A DNA stretch of 64,000 nt from the NCBI RefSeq assembly GCF_003259505.1, contig NZ_QLLK01000007.1:62001-126000 (forward strand), given 5' to 3'. A program made the translations under genes and the position numbers. Source of the DNA: Algoriphagus yeomjeoni. GTDB lineage: Bacteria; Bacteroidota; Bacteroidia; Cytophagales; Cyclobacteriaceae. Shown here in pieces: positions 1-8,637 of the stretch; the first letter of the stretch is position 1, and each line of letters opens with the position of its first letter. The notes under the pieces are model-generated. The model saw only the letters and a list, made by a program, of their open reading frames with translations, was not told the origin of the DNA and made no database searches.

Positions 1-166
1 CGATACCACTTCAACATTCAACTCAGAGGAAGGAAAACGAATTGACTACGTATGGTATGATTCAGAGTATTTTGAGCTTGTAAACTACCAGGTAATTGAC
101 GCGCCCTTCTCTGATCATTACCCCGTTTTAGTTACCCTTCGATTAATAAAACCCTATAAAGAATGA
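1..166 (+). CDS. Endonuclease/exonuclease/phosphatase family protein, C-terminal end only
   Basis: An open frame runs from the window edge (frame beginning at base 2) for 54 codons to TGA at 164-166. The fragment has RIDYVWY followed about 20 residues later by FSDHYPVLV. This pair is the hallmark end of the EEP (DNase I-like) fold, where the SDH motif carries the catalytic Asp-His. Family members are metal-dependent phosphodiesterases, and exported ones in Bacteroidota may act on DNA, phospholipid or sugar phosphates. The stop overlaps the next start by four bases (ATGA at 163-166), so the two genes are probably translated together. The N-terminus and any signal peptide lie outside the window, so substrate and location cannot be judged. 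Confidence 0.8.
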   Translation, partial: DTTSTFNSEEGKRIDYVWYDSEYFELVNYQVIDAPFSDHYPVLVTLRLIKPYKE

Positions 167-1011
167 AAAAAATAGCCCTATTCCTTGTACTAACACTTTC
201 AGTTGGATTTTTTTCCTTTCAGCTCTTATCAACTGATGCTAAAGACCCCGATTGGCAATCACTTTTCAATGGAAAAGACATGAAAGATTGGATTGTAAAA
301 ATCCGAACTCATGAACTAAATGACAATTTCGCAAATACCTTCAGAGTTGAAGATGGCTTAATGAAAGTTAGGTATGATGGCTATGACCAGTTTGACAGGC
401 AGTATGGTCATATATTTTACAAAAAGTCATTCTCAAATTATTTGCTTCAAGTAGAATATAGATTTGTGGGTGATCAAGCAAATGGTGGAGAAGGCTGGGC
501 TACAAGAAATAGTGGAGCCATGCTTCATTGTCAAGATCCTAAAACCATGCTTAAAGATCAGGACTTCCCAATCTCAATAGAGGCACAATTCCTAGGTGGC
601 AATGGAACCGATAAAAGAAGTACCTGTAATCTGTGTACTCCAGGCACCAACGTAGTGATGGATGATAAACTTATCACTTCCCACTGTGTCAACTCTACCT
701 CCGAAACATACCATGGAGATCAGTGGGTAACTGCAAACTTCATAGTCCTAGGAAATGGAGACGTGCATCATCTGGTAGGACAAGACACGGTCTTAAGCTA
801 CACTCAGTCCCAAATCGGTGGAGGAAATGTAAACCCAGCCGATCCAAAAGTGAAAGTCGATGGTCAAATGCTAACTGGAGGTTGGATTTCATTACAAAGT
901 GAAAGTCATCCAATTGATTTTAGAACAGTTAGAATTATCGACTTAGATCCTATCAAAGATGACCAGGCTAAATTAGAAGCGTTGATCATCAAAAAGCTTA
1001 ATGAAAAATAG
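163..1011 (+). CDS. Secreted DUF1080 (3-keto-disaccharide hydrolase-type) protein
   Basis: The product has 282 residues with an N-terminal signal segment (hydrophobic residues 4-22) and no lipobox Cys. The rest is one DUF1080 domain, a concanavalin-like beta-sandwich: SLFNGKDMKDW near residues 34-44 is the family's opening motif, SGAMLHCQDP lies mid-domain, and the closing strand has HPIDFRTVRI. Known relatives bind glycans and some hydrolyse 3-keto-glycosides made by Gfo/Idh/MocA oxidoreductases. The gene overlaps the preceding EEP-family gene by 4 bp, and a Gfo/Idh/MocA-fold gene converges from the other side. That pairing is common in Planctomycetes and Bacteroidota sugar-catabolic loci. 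No SusC/SusD pair is present, so this is not a classical polysaccharide utilisation locus. The exact substrate is unknown. Confidence 0.85.
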   Translation: MKKIALFLVLTLSVGFFSFQLLSTDAKDPDWQSLFNGKDMKDWIVKIRTHELNDNFANTFRVEDGLMKVRYDGYDQFDRQYGHIFYKKSFSNYLLQVEYRFVGDQANGGEGWATRNSGAMLHCQDPKTMLKDQDFPISIEAQFLGGNGTDKRSTCNLCTPGTNVVMDDKLITSHCVNSTSETYHGDQWVTANFIVLGNGDVHHLVGQDTVLSYTQSQIGGGNVNPADPKVKVDGQMLTGGWISLQSESHPIDFRTVRIIDLDPIKDDQAKLEALIIKKLNEK

Positions 1012-1045
1012 TCAAGTTTAGAATTAAGACATTAACTAAAAAATC

Positions 1046-1080
1046 AAAGCCCGCTGATCTACTAATCAACGGGCTTTTTT
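1046..1080. terminator. Intrinsic terminator between convergent genes
   Basis: A GC-rich stem AAAGCCCG...CGGGCTTT (outer arms 1046-1053 and 1070-1077), extended by TGAT/ATCA, is followed on the plus strand by a run of T. The arrangement fits termination of the DUF1080 transcript and, less strongly, of the GH109-type gene arriving from the right. Confidence 0.85.
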
Positions 1081-1168
1081 GTGAGTTCTTGGATCGCATC
1101 CTCCAAACTTCTATCAGAGTATAATTAGTACTCGATATTTGGTGTACTTAATACTTGGGACTAATAAA

Positions 1169-2581
1169 TCAAACCCTCACTCCTGTATTTCCACCACCAG
1201 CTAAAGTGATATTGACTGGCTCATTTGTTTTCCAATTTCCGCCAGTAAAGTCTGGTACATCAATAGAATTGGATCTATTGGCTACCGACCACTCACTCAG
1301 CGGAGATACTGCACTCCACAGAGCTGCATCATAAACATCTTGATCTAAAGGAAGACCATTTCTCAGGCAGTCGATCAATCTCCAATCCATCATAAAGTCC
1401 ATACCTCCATGGCCACCTACCTTTTTGGCCAACTCTCCTACTTTCTGTATGATTTCTGGAGTATACTTGGTTTCCAAATCCTTGAATTCCTCATCCTTCA
1501 ACCAGCCATGACCTTTAGCTACTCGTGGTTGTGGATACTTCTGAGCGTAGCCTTCAGTCCCACTCACTACATGAAGTCTTGAATATGGACGTGGTGAGGA
1601 CACATCGTGCTGAATCATGATCGTTTTCCCAAGTTTAGTTTTGACCATGGTGGTATTCATATTGCCACGGAATTTCTTCTCAGCATAAGAAGCAAAGAAA
1701 TTATCCTGCTCAGCCAATTTTACAGCCTCCGCATGCATGGAGAAATCATTGGAAGATGTTGAGGTCAAAAAGTCCATTTGATCTCCTCTATTTACGTCTA
1801 GAATTTGACAGATCGGCCCCAAACCATGCGTAGCATAAAGGTTACCATTTCTATAGTTTTCCTTTAATCGCCACATATCCTGATAACCATTCTCCTTGTT
1901 GAAATTCAGAGCAAGCAAATCGTGAATATAAGCTCCCTCTACATGAATTACTTCTCCAAAGTAGCCTTCACGCTTCATTTTCAAAGTCATCAACTCAAAG
2001 AAATCATAGCAGCAATTCTCCAACTGCATGCAATGTTTCTTGGTGCGCTCAGAAGTCTCTACCAACTGCCAACACTCTTCCAATGTACGGGCAATTGGAA
2101 CCTCACAAGCAGCATGTTTCCCGGCTTCCATGGCATATACTGCCATGGGAGTATGCCATTCCCAAGGTGTAGCGATATAAATCAAATCCAGATCATCTCG
2201 ATCCATCATTTCCTTCCAGGAATAAGCATTCCCAGAATAACCCTCTGGCCTATGCGGAGTATCTTGTAATTGAGCTTTTGCTTTTTCTACGCGCTCAGAT
2301 AGCAAATCGCAAAGCGCTTTTATTTCTACATTTTCTATTTTACTCAATCGATCAACAGCACCAGGCCCTCTCATTCCAAGTCCAACTATTCCTATGCGAA
2401 CAGTATCAATCTTAGGAGCAGCAAATCCGCTCATATTGAAAGATTGGATACGATTAACGCCCTTCTTAGCTTGTAAAGGTAGGTTTTCAAATTCATTGGC
2501 GAGGGTAGATCCCGCTCCGAAAAGCCCCAAACCTACCAGGCCGGTAGACTTCAGAAACTCTCTTCTCTGGTTATTTTTCAT
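1169..2581 (-). CDS. Tat-exported GH109-type alpha-N-acetylgalactosaminidase / Gfo/Idh/MocA-fold protein
   Basis: I take the ATG at 2581 (470 residues); a TTG seven codons upstream is also open. The first residues contain NQRREFLKSTG, a Tat signal, followed by a hydrophobic stretch. Next comes an NAD-binding Rossmann fold (IVGLGMRG, about residues 65-72) and the motif ATPWEWHTPMA. Further on are the conserved THGLGPIC and, toward the C-terminus, GHGGMDFMMDW. From memory these match the GH109 glycosidases, which use tightly bound NAD+ in a redox elimination mechanism to release alpha-N-acetylgalactosamine, rather than ordinary sugar dehydrogenases. It probably acts in the periplasm, folded with its cofactor, as Tat export implies. 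The leader is long and contains a hairpin and a terminator. Family assignment is good; the exact substrate is inference. Confidence 0.85.
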   Translation of the reverse strand: MKNNQRREFLKSTGLVGLGLFGAGSTLANEFENLPLQAKKGVNRIQSFNMSGFAAPKIDTVRIGIVGLGMRGPGAVDRLSKIENVEIKALCDLLSERVEKAKAQLQDTPHRPEGYSGNAYSWKEMMDRDDLDLIYIATPWEWHTPMAVYAMEAGKHAACEVPIARTLEECWQLVETSERTKKHCMQLENCCYDFFELMTLKMKREGYFGEVIHVEGAYIHDLLALNFNKENGYQDMWRLKENYRNGNLYATHGLGPICQILDVNRGDQMDFLTSTSSNDFSMHAEAVKLAEQDNFFASYAEKKFRGNMNTTMVKTKLGKTIMIQHDVSSPRPYSRLHVVSGTEGYAQKYPQPRVAKGHGWLKDEEFKDLETKYTPEIIQKVGELAKKVGGHGGMDFMMDWRLIDCLRNGLPLDQDVYDAALWSAVSPLSEWSVANRSNSIDVPDFTGGNWKTNEPVNITLAGGGNTGVRV

Positions 2582-2612
2582 ACGTTTATTATTGTTTTTC
2601 AATGGTCATCTC

Positions 2613-2656
2613 GCTATCGGGAGGAATCTCGCTTGTCTGATTCGCCTATCGATAGC
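2613..2656. repeat. Inverted repeat, fragment of a dispersed intergenic repeat
   Basis: Arms GCTATCG (2613-2619) and CGATAGC (2650-2656) flank a segment with GGGAGGAATCTCGC. The wording resembles short dispersed palindromic repeats often found between genes in Bacteroidota. It would form a hairpin in the 5' leader of the GH109-type gene, about 30 bases before its start codon. Confidence 0.45.
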
Positions 2657-2752
2657 TGTAAGTCACTCCATGTTCAATTTCAAATTGCTTAAATCTAATG
2701 ACTCAGCTAATTAATAAAAAAATAAAGGAAGTCCGGGCACCTTATAAATAAA

Positions 2753-2780
2753 AAAACCGAAAGCTTTTGGCTTTCGGTTA
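2753..2780 (-). terminator. Minus-strand intrinsic terminator in the 2.6-3.2 kb gap
   Basis: Perfect 10-bp stem AACCGAAAGC/GCTTTCGGTT with a 5-base loop. The T-run is only on the minus-strand side (plus-strand 2750-2757 is all A), so it stops leftward transcription. Confidence 0.8.
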
Positions 2781-2917
2781 TCTCCAATCATAATTTGGGA
2801 CTATTCAATCAAACTTTCTTAGCAAGGATTACAATCCAGAAATAAGATAATAGACAAAAAGTTAGGGGCGATTATTCACTTTTCAACAACTAATACTCAA
2901 AGGACTGTTCGGATTCT
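2753..2917 (-). ncRNA. Candidate small RNA or attenuated leader, minus strand
   Basis: The 572-base gap 2603-3174 holds no convincing gene. On the minus strand it has a perfect Bacteroidota -7 box (TACTTTTG, plus-strand 2930-2923). About 150-165 bases downstream lies a strong intrinsic terminator: arms AACCGAAAGC/GCTTTCGGTT at 2756-2780, followed on the minus strand by seven T. The flanking plus-strand gene reads away, so no minus-strand gene lies upstream of this terminator. The transcript is therefore either a separate RNA of about 165 nt or the leader of the GH109-type gene with a terminator acting as attenuator. The transcript also contains the self-complementary GGATTGTAATCC. I do not recognise a known RNA family. 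Confidence 0.4.
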
Positions 2918-2922
2918 TCGTG

Positions 2923-2930
2923 CAAAAGTA
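2923..2930 (-). promoter_or_regulatory. -7 promoter element TAnnTTTG
   Basis: Minus-strand TACTTTTG matches the Bacteroidota primary sigma factor -7 consensus exactly. A clear TTTG at -33 is not visible, only a T-rich stretch at about the right distance. The predicted start is near 2917, reading toward the terminator and the GH109-type gene. Confidence 0.45.
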
Positions 2931-3174
2931 AATCTTAACTATCCTATAAAAAATGACATAGATCAATAAAATCCCCAAGGATTCTATGCCTTAAAAGGAT
3001 TTTAGCTAAACGAAAAATACGATTGATCCAGCACAACAAGGCAGAATCAAATCACGCTTAAACAGGCATTTATAAATTTAAAGAGTATATTGAAGTAAGA
3101 AAATTGTTTTAAAGTGATCTCAGCTATACCCAAACTATTAGCGAGGTTTCAAATAATTCATTTATTTAAGTCAA

Positions 3175-4764
3175 ATGAAGTTTTTCAGACTCGTCTTTCC
3201 CATAATATTACTGGTGGCTGCTCTAGACTCCACCAGAGCTCAGGATAATTCTATCTCCAGTAAAAATGATACAATTACTCTTGCACAAGCATACATGAAC
3301 TTGTATTTGGTAGAAATTTATTTTGACAGCATCCCTGATGAACGCTTAAAAAAGATCATAGCATATGAAAATGATCAACTCAAATCTATTAATGACAGCA
3401 CCTTCATTCGATCAAATTCAACGCTATATAATTTCACAAATGCCCTTTTTCATCAAAACCAAACGAAGTTTTTACTCAGCACTAAAGATGAAGTGAGCCG
3501 CGGCTTATTGCGTCGATTGAAAAGCATCCTTGATCGAGGAATTAGATATTACAATGATGCTAAAATTGAAGATTTCAAGACATTTGATAAAAAAGAAAAT
3601 AGCTTGTATGAGTTGATCAAATTTGATCTGCAATCAAACCTGTTGTTGAAATCTGAAATCAGAAGCTTGAAAAATGAATTAAACACATTGTTTAACGAAG
3701 ATATTTATCCTGACTTTCAGCGTATTTTCTTAGCTGCAAAAAACAAAAATCAGTACCACATTGATTCACTTGAATTCTATGCTGGCATCTATGATATGCC
3801 ACTTAGTATGGAAATCACCAATAATAAGCCTGATTTTCAACCATTTTCTTTTGGGGATCCTAATTTTATTAGCACTGAATATCTCGCGGATTCACGATTG
3901 GATATACTTTCACGATATGTTCAATTAAAATACTTAGCATCAAGAAGAACTCGGGTTTCTCGCAATTTCAATAAACAACTTTTGCATGAACAGTTCAAAG
4001 ATTTCAAAAGTAGCGTAAGGACTGAGAAAGATAGATTTATAAAGGAAGAATTAAACCCGAAGGTGCTTGAAAGTCTGAGCAGGGAAATAAGCAGTAAGTT
4101 CCCCATCGATAAGCAATTTGGACAACAGAATAGTGCAGGTACCTCAGCTATGGTCCAAATGCCTTCTAAAAGTTCGCAATACTATTTTTTCCCTAACCCA
4201 GCTCCAAAGGCATCAGCATATTTCATAAAACTAGCTTTTAAGCCTACTTTATCCACTCTTGGCCAAGTAGATTCATTTCTCAGCAAAAGTTTAGTTGATG
4301 CAGGATACAAAAATCAACTTCATTACTATTATGATATGGATGGATTTGCGTTGACCACCAGTTTGGAGAAATTCAACATCGATGGTTCGCCAGTTCCATC
4401 AGAAGAGCGATTTACTCAGAATCTCGGCGGTGATGGAAAGTTCTCCTACTTCGAAATTTTTAAGTCTATGTTTTTTAAGGTAGAGTCTGAGGTTAGGATG
4501 TTTGCATTTATCGTGGCATCAAACCCAGCCACCATGAGCAATGTTGCAATGACTCCAGGCTTTGCACAGCAATTGTTGAAAAACAGCTACGATACGCTCC
4601 CAGATCCTCTGAAGGAGAAAAGCCTCTCAAATAAGGTCCTATCGCTATTTGTTTATCACTTCCACCAAAATGACATAGGAGAGGTTCCTGAACTGGATCT
4701 TAGCGGAAACCTAACCGTGCAAGATCATCTTAAAAATGCGGGATTGCTTAAAATTATCCAGTGA
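3175..4764 (+). CDS. Exported protein of unknown function next to the conflict module
   Basis: The product has 529 residues with a clear Sec signal peptide (hydrophobic residues 5-16, likely cleavage after TRAQ at 23) and no lipobox. The middle, residues 60-330, is mainly helical and charged. The last 190 residues look like a separate folded domain: LHYYYDMDGFAL, then GSPVPSEERF, then a hydrophobic strand FAFIVASNP, and near the end VLSLFVYHFHQ. I recall similar C-terminal regions in other exported Bacteroidota proteins but cannot name a family. It ends 15 bases from the convergent nSTAND1 gene, so it is not co-transcribed with it. Proximity suggests, but does not show, a link: it could be a periplasmic partner of the membrane-tethered STAND protein. 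No catalytic motif was recognised. Confidence 0.6.
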   Translation: MKFFRLVFPIILLVAALDSTRAQDNSISSKNDTITLAQAYMNLYLVEIYFDSIPDERLKKIIAYENDQLKSINDSTFIRSNSTLYNFTNALFHQNQTKFLLSTKDEVSRGLLRRLKSILDRGIRYYNDAKIEDFKTFDKKENSLYELIKFDLQSNLLLKSEIRSLKNELNTLFNEDIYPDFQRIFLAAKNKNQYHIDSLEFYAGIYDMPLSMEITNNKPDFQPFSFGDPNFISTEYLADSRLDILSRYVQLKYLASRRTRVSRNFNKQLLHEQFKDFKSSVRTEKDRFIKEELNPKVLESLSREISSKFPIDKQFGQQNSAGTSAMVQMPSKSSQYYFFPNPAPKASAYFIKLAFKPTLSTLGQVDSFLSKSLVDAGYKNQLHYYYDMDGFALTTSLEKFNIDGSPVPSEERFTQNLGGDGKFSYFEIFKSMFFKVESEVRMFAFIVASNPATMSNVAMTPGFAQQLLKNSYDTLPDPLKEKSLSNKVLSLFVYHFHQNDIGEVPELDLSGNLTVQDHLKNAGLLKIIQ

Positions 4765-4779
4765 ATCTGAAAATAATAA

Positions 4780-6762
4780 TTATTCGGTTGGAAGTCTTTT
4801 TGAAATATATTCTTTAAAAGGGAATTTTTTACGAATAGTAGTTCCATTTTCTAAAACAATATCAACTCCAATCGTATCACAAACACCCCAGCCCAAATAA
4901 CCAATTGAAAAAGAAGAAGTCTGATCTCTAGAAGTTCTAATACTATCATAAAATCCTTTACAAAAATTGTAACTAACTTCCTTTATTTCATTTTTTCTAA
5001 ATGACGGTAGCTCAAGCCAAAATGTGAAATTATAATTTTTCTTGCCTTCAGATAATGTATTAGAGGGACTAACAGATGCTCTTATTTCCACCAAACTGTC
5101 TATTGGAGCAACTCTTTCCATCTCTAATAAACCTTTCAAGTCATCTTCACTTAGATTTTCATATTTATCTCCCTTACCTTCCAGCAATAGTCTAATTAAT
5201 TCGTCAGAGTAATTCTTTTCTATAGTCACTTCTTTACCTGCTTCTAAAGCATCATTAGCACTTTTTTGAGCTTTGAATGCGATGAAAATAAAAAGCCCCG
5301 CTATAACCAAAAAAACTCCAACTGCAACTTTCAAAAACATTGACTTCTTACTCTTCACCAAGTCTTCATACTTCTGCTTAGCCTCTCTCTGCTTTTCCTT
5401 CTTGAGCGATTCTCGACTATTTGCTATCCATTTCAGCTCTTCTTCACTCAGCTTGATCTTCGTCAGATACGGCTCAATATAAATAAGCTGTTTCTCGCTA
5501 AAAAACTCCCTAGCTTCTTCCGATACACCGATTTGGCTCTTAATAAGACGTTTAACTTCCAGTAGAGCTGTTTCCTCAACACTTCTCCGTTCTGCGATTG
5601 GCTTAGCTAAGGAATCGTGAGAAATCTCGTACGTATCCGTGTTCTCATTGTAGCGAAGTAGTCGGTTATTAGAAAAAGCCTCCACCACATCATTGACCAA
5701 TTTTTGATCTAAATCCGGCAAGCGCTCGAATAATTCTTCTTTTGTAATAGGATCTTTGGTGCCCTCCAATGTGGCGAATGGAGAAAGTATTTTCCAGATT
5801 AGTCCAGGATTTAAGATCGGGTATTTACTTATCAATTCTCTAGAAATATCAGCAACCTGTTTCTCCAGAAAATTGCTCAGGATATCACCGATCTCACCCA
5901 TTTCATTCACTTTATCGGAAGTGAATTCAGCTGGCTTTTCCCGCTTTTTGTCTCCAGTAATATTCAGATATAGCTTATCCAAAAAAACCTGCAAAAATGG
6001 CAATTGAATGGTCAGGGATTTTTTATCGCCTTTGATTTTGTGAAAAATACCTTCAGCTACTGCATCTTCTTCTCCTTCTTTGATAGAGATATTCGATCCT
6101 TCAAATGCGGTAGCTCCAAAAATTACTTGCTTTACCTTTTCCAGGTTCATTGGTTCCACACGCAGTTTCTTGCGAAGAAGCTGAGGAATAGCCCGCTCAA
6201 AATCAAACAAATATCCTAAATACTCCTCTCGAATTGAGAAGATCAATTTGACAGGTTGACCTGATTGAAGTATCCCTTGGATTGTTTCGATGAAAATCTG
6301 CTGTTCCGAAAGGGAGCCTAAGATGAAAAGCTCCTCAAACTGATCAAAGATCAAATACACCGGCCTGAAGTTCCTCTGGTAAACAGCCCGAATTGATTTA
6401 CTGATTGGTGTCAGTTCCTGACCCGAGCCATCCGTGTCTATTTCCCATTCGTCTAGATATTTAGTCTCATCGAACGCTTCATCCACTTTCCCTCCAGCCT
6501 TTTCCAAAACTGATTTCAAGGATTTATTGATATCAGAACCTCGTCGGATCATCAGATCCAGCCAATCGTGACGCTGAATCTTCCCTGCCAACCCACAATT
6601 GATCAAACTCGTTTTACCTGTTCCAGAGGCTCCATACACGAGTACCGTCGCAGATTGAAAGACCATTTCATACAAGGCTTTGATCTCTTCATCCCTTCCA
6701 AAAAACACATTTCTATCTTCTCTTTGATAGGAGTCAAGAAATTTGAAAGGATACTTTTTCAT
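4780..6762 (-). CDS. Membrane-tethered nSTAND1 ATPase with C-terminal pYEATS-like domain
   Basis: The product has 660 residues. It opens with YPFKFLDSYQREDRNVFFGR, the typical entry of nSTAND1-class NTPases. Walker A is YGASGTGKTS (42-51), Walker B YLIFDQFEEL (135-144), and SIREEYLGYL (175-184) holds a sensor Arg. A winged-helix segment ends with YEISHDSLAKPI (377-388). A charged helix leads to one membrane segment (about 474-496). The last 110 residues look like a beta-sandwich with YNFTFWLEL, IKEVSYNF, GYLGWGVCDT and VLENGTT, matching my recollection of the prokaryotic YEATS domain. With one membrane crossing, that domain would lie outside the cytoplasm. STAND ATPases act as signal-gated switches in immunity and programmed death. 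It is 29 bases downstream of the DUF4062 gene on the same strand, so they very likely form one operon. The ATPase call is firm; pYEATS is likely; the defence role is inference. Confidence 0.82.
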   Translation of the reverse strand: MKKYPFKFLDSYQREDRNVFFGRDEEIKALYEMVFQSATVLVYGASGTGKTSLINCGLAGKIQRHDWLDLMIRRGSDINKSLKSVLEKAGGKVDEAFDETKYLDEWEIDTDGSGQELTPISKSIRAVYQRNFRPVYLIFDQFEELFILGSLSEQQIFIETIQGILQSGQPVKLIFSIREEYLGYLFDFERAIPQLLRKKLRVEPMNLEKVKQVIFGATAFEGSNISIKEGEEDAVAEGIFHKIKGDKKSLTIQLPFLQVFLDKLYLNITGDKKREKPAEFTSDKVNEMGEIGDILSNFLEKQVADISRELISKYPILNPGLIWKILSPFATLEGTKDPITKEELFERLPDLDQKLVNDVVEAFSNNRLLRYNENTDTYEISHDSLAKPIAERRSVEETALLEVKRLIKSQIGVSEEAREFFSEKQLIYIEPYLTKIKLSEEELKWIANSRESLKKEKQREAKQKYEDLVKSKKSMFLKVAVGVFLVIAGLFIFIAFKAQKSANDALEAGKEVTIEKNYSDELIRLLLEGKGDKYENLSEDDLKGLLEMERVAPIDSLVEIRASVSPSNTLSEGKKNYNFTFWLELPSFRKNEIKEVSYNFCKGFYDSIRTSRDQTSSFSIGYLGWGVCDTIGVDIVLENGTTIRKKFPFKEYISKRLPTE

Positions 6763-6791
6763 GGGGCTTGCTGTTAATGGATTACAAAAAA

Positions 6792-8498
6792 TTAAAATGA
6801 GTCTTCTGCGAATTCTTCTTCTACTCCAGTTAAGTCTTTTTTAGCTTCGAAAAACAAACTGTAAACCTTGTCGAGGTTCATATCTATCCTATTTTCCTTC
6901 TTGGAAAGCCAAGAATTAAGCACGTTTAAGCTAGAGTCGCTGGGCCTTGGATTACTTGACTTTTTAATGATTTCCTTGCTATTATCCTCAATAAAACTAT
7001 AGTTGAGACTGAGGTCGTCATAAGTATTCGCGTGAGAATAAAAGCAGATTTTTGACCCTCCTTCTAACTTCAATCCATTCAAATCAATGATAAAAGGATC
7101 GAGATTTATATTATTTCGATAATTATCTTTGAAAATAATCACGGCATGAGAAATCACTGGAGACGACTCTCTGCGCACACTGCTCTGACTTTCATTATTT
7201 GCCAGACTCTCACCTACCAGCAAAGTATAATTGTGTAGATATAATCCTTCATGATCATTTCTTTGTTGATTGAAATCTATCTCATTTATAGATATCATCC
7301 TGTATTCTGACAAGAAGCTTAAGCTCTCCAAAACAACGGACAGATTTTTTTCTGCTTCCAAACAATCCTCAAGGGTATATGAGGCATTTTTCAATAACTG
7401 AGAGGACTCATTAAGTTTTAAACAAGCATTCCTGATATCTCCACCTTCCTGAAGCCTAGGAAGCAAGTTCAGAGATTCAGATATAAGAAAATCCAATTTA
7501 TTGTCTGTATATATTTCCAGTAAATGACCTAGTAGTTCTACAAATGCCAGGATATCTTCTTCAGCGGCATTTCTGAAAAACTTGACTAGCCCATCTTTTT
7601 GAGATGAAGAAAATTCAATTTTATCTGCCAACTGATGATCCCACAAGCGCGATAGCATTGCGTAGCAAATGAGCTGTAAGCCACGCTTTGCCGTAATCTG
7701 GCAATTCTCCAAATACCTCATCATTTTGCTGTCAGAATAATCCTCTGCGCCTATGGACATCAACTTTCGAATTTGGCCGCCTATTACTCCTACATATCCG
7801 CCGATGATGATTCGCTTCGCCGTTTTCACTAAATCCTCATTTTCTGCCCAGTCAGCATTAGCAGATAAAAAATCTCCAGCTTTACGGTTATGCGTACTAA
7901 TTGCTTCCAGTAGGTTTTTCGTCAGCACTTCATTAAAACTATTTTCTACTGGTCCCTCCTCTTTTTCATCAGAGGATTCATTAACAGTTTCAACTTGTTC
8001 AGGGCGTGAGTCAGATTCGTATTCCGGCAAAATCATATCCAGCTGACTTCGATATTTATTAATCAGATTGTCAATTGAAGTGTATTCAGTATGGAAATGT
8101 CCTAATTCCCCTAATTTCTTTTTAAACTCTAAAAGGGTGTTGATTTCGTCTGTGATTGCTCCCACATTAATAGCAGCATTTTTGAAATAGGTCCAAATCC
8201 GAGGTCTCCCTTGCGCTTTGAAAATCTCGTATGCTGTGTAAAACTCCTCGGCAGTGTATTTTCCAACCTTGGTATAGAAAAGACATAAAACCAAATCACT
8301 CTGACGTATAGCTTCATTGTATTCATCTTGCAATCGAGTGCTTGAAATGGAATCTTTGAAAAACTCCCATTGCTCTAATTTTAGGTAAATCCCTTTGGTG
8401 TGTAAACGATCATTTTCACGGGATATAAAAGCCCTAAACTCTTCCCTATCCCCTTTTAATTCTGAGGAAGAGGCAATAAAAATTCGAATCGTTTTCAT
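6792..8498 (-). CDS. DUF4062-domain protein, partner of the nSTAND1 ATPase
   Basis: The product has 568 residues, no signal peptide and no membrane segment. Residues 1-110 form a Rossmann-like DUF4062 domain: IRIFIASSSELKGDREEF at the start, then RQSDLVLCLFYTKVGKYT. This resembles TIR-type domains in layout, and the family recurs beside STAND ATPases. Residues 190-420 are helical, with IIIGGYVGVIGG and a coiled region. Residues 430-540 look beta-rich (HAVIIFKDNY, FIIDLNGL, SKICFYS). The final 30 residues are acidic. It is the first gene of the pair, with the ATPase 29 bases downstream. By analogy with known STAND systems it could be the effector or a nucleotide-signalling component, but no catalytic residues are certain and the C-terminal two-thirds match nothing I recognise. 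Confidence 0.75.
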   Translation of the reverse strand: MKTIRIFIASSSELKGDREEFRAFISRENDRLHTKGIYLKLEQWEFFKDSISSTRLQDEYNEAIRQSDLVLCLFYTKVGKYTAEEFYTAYEIFKAQGRPRIWTYFKNAAINVGAITDEINTLLEFKKKLGELGHFHTEYTSIDNLINKYRSQLDMILPEYESDSRPEQVETVNESSDEKEEGPVENSFNEVLTKNLLEAISTHNRKAGDFLSANADWAENEDLVKTAKRIIIGGYVGVIGGQIRKLMSIGAEDYSDSKMMRYLENCQITAKRGLQLICYAMLSRLWDHQLADKIEFSSSQKDGLVKFFRNAAEEDILAFVELLGHLLEIYTDNKLDFLISESLNLLPRLQEGGDIRNACLKLNESSQLLKNASYTLEDCLEAEKNLSVVLESLSFLSEYRMISINEIDFNQQRNDHEGLYLHNYTLLVGESLANNESQSSVRRESSPVISHAVIIFKDNYRNNINLDPFIIDLNGLKLEGGSKICFYSHANTYDDLSLNYSFIEDNSKEIIKKSSNPRPSDSSLNVLNSWLSKKENRIDMNLDKVYSLFFEAKKDLTGVEEEFAEDSF

Positions 8499-8637
8499 AG
8501 GTTAACTAATTAGTGACGTTTCACCCTGAAGAGCGGAACCCCTCAACTTAACCAACATTTATTCTTCAATGCTGAGTTTTTTATTGATAATCTTTCGATT
8601 TTGATAGGCTTAATTTATGGATTACATCCTTTAGAAT

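Noticed and set aside
1..2602. Polysaccharide utilisation locus with DUF1080 and GH109-type genes
   Set aside because: No SusC/SusD pair or sensor gene is present in the visible part.
2712..2792. Short minus-strand ORF of 26 codons spanning the terminator hairpin
   Set aside because: Its residues KPKAFGFF arise from translating the hairpin itself; no ribosome-binding signal or homologue is recognised.
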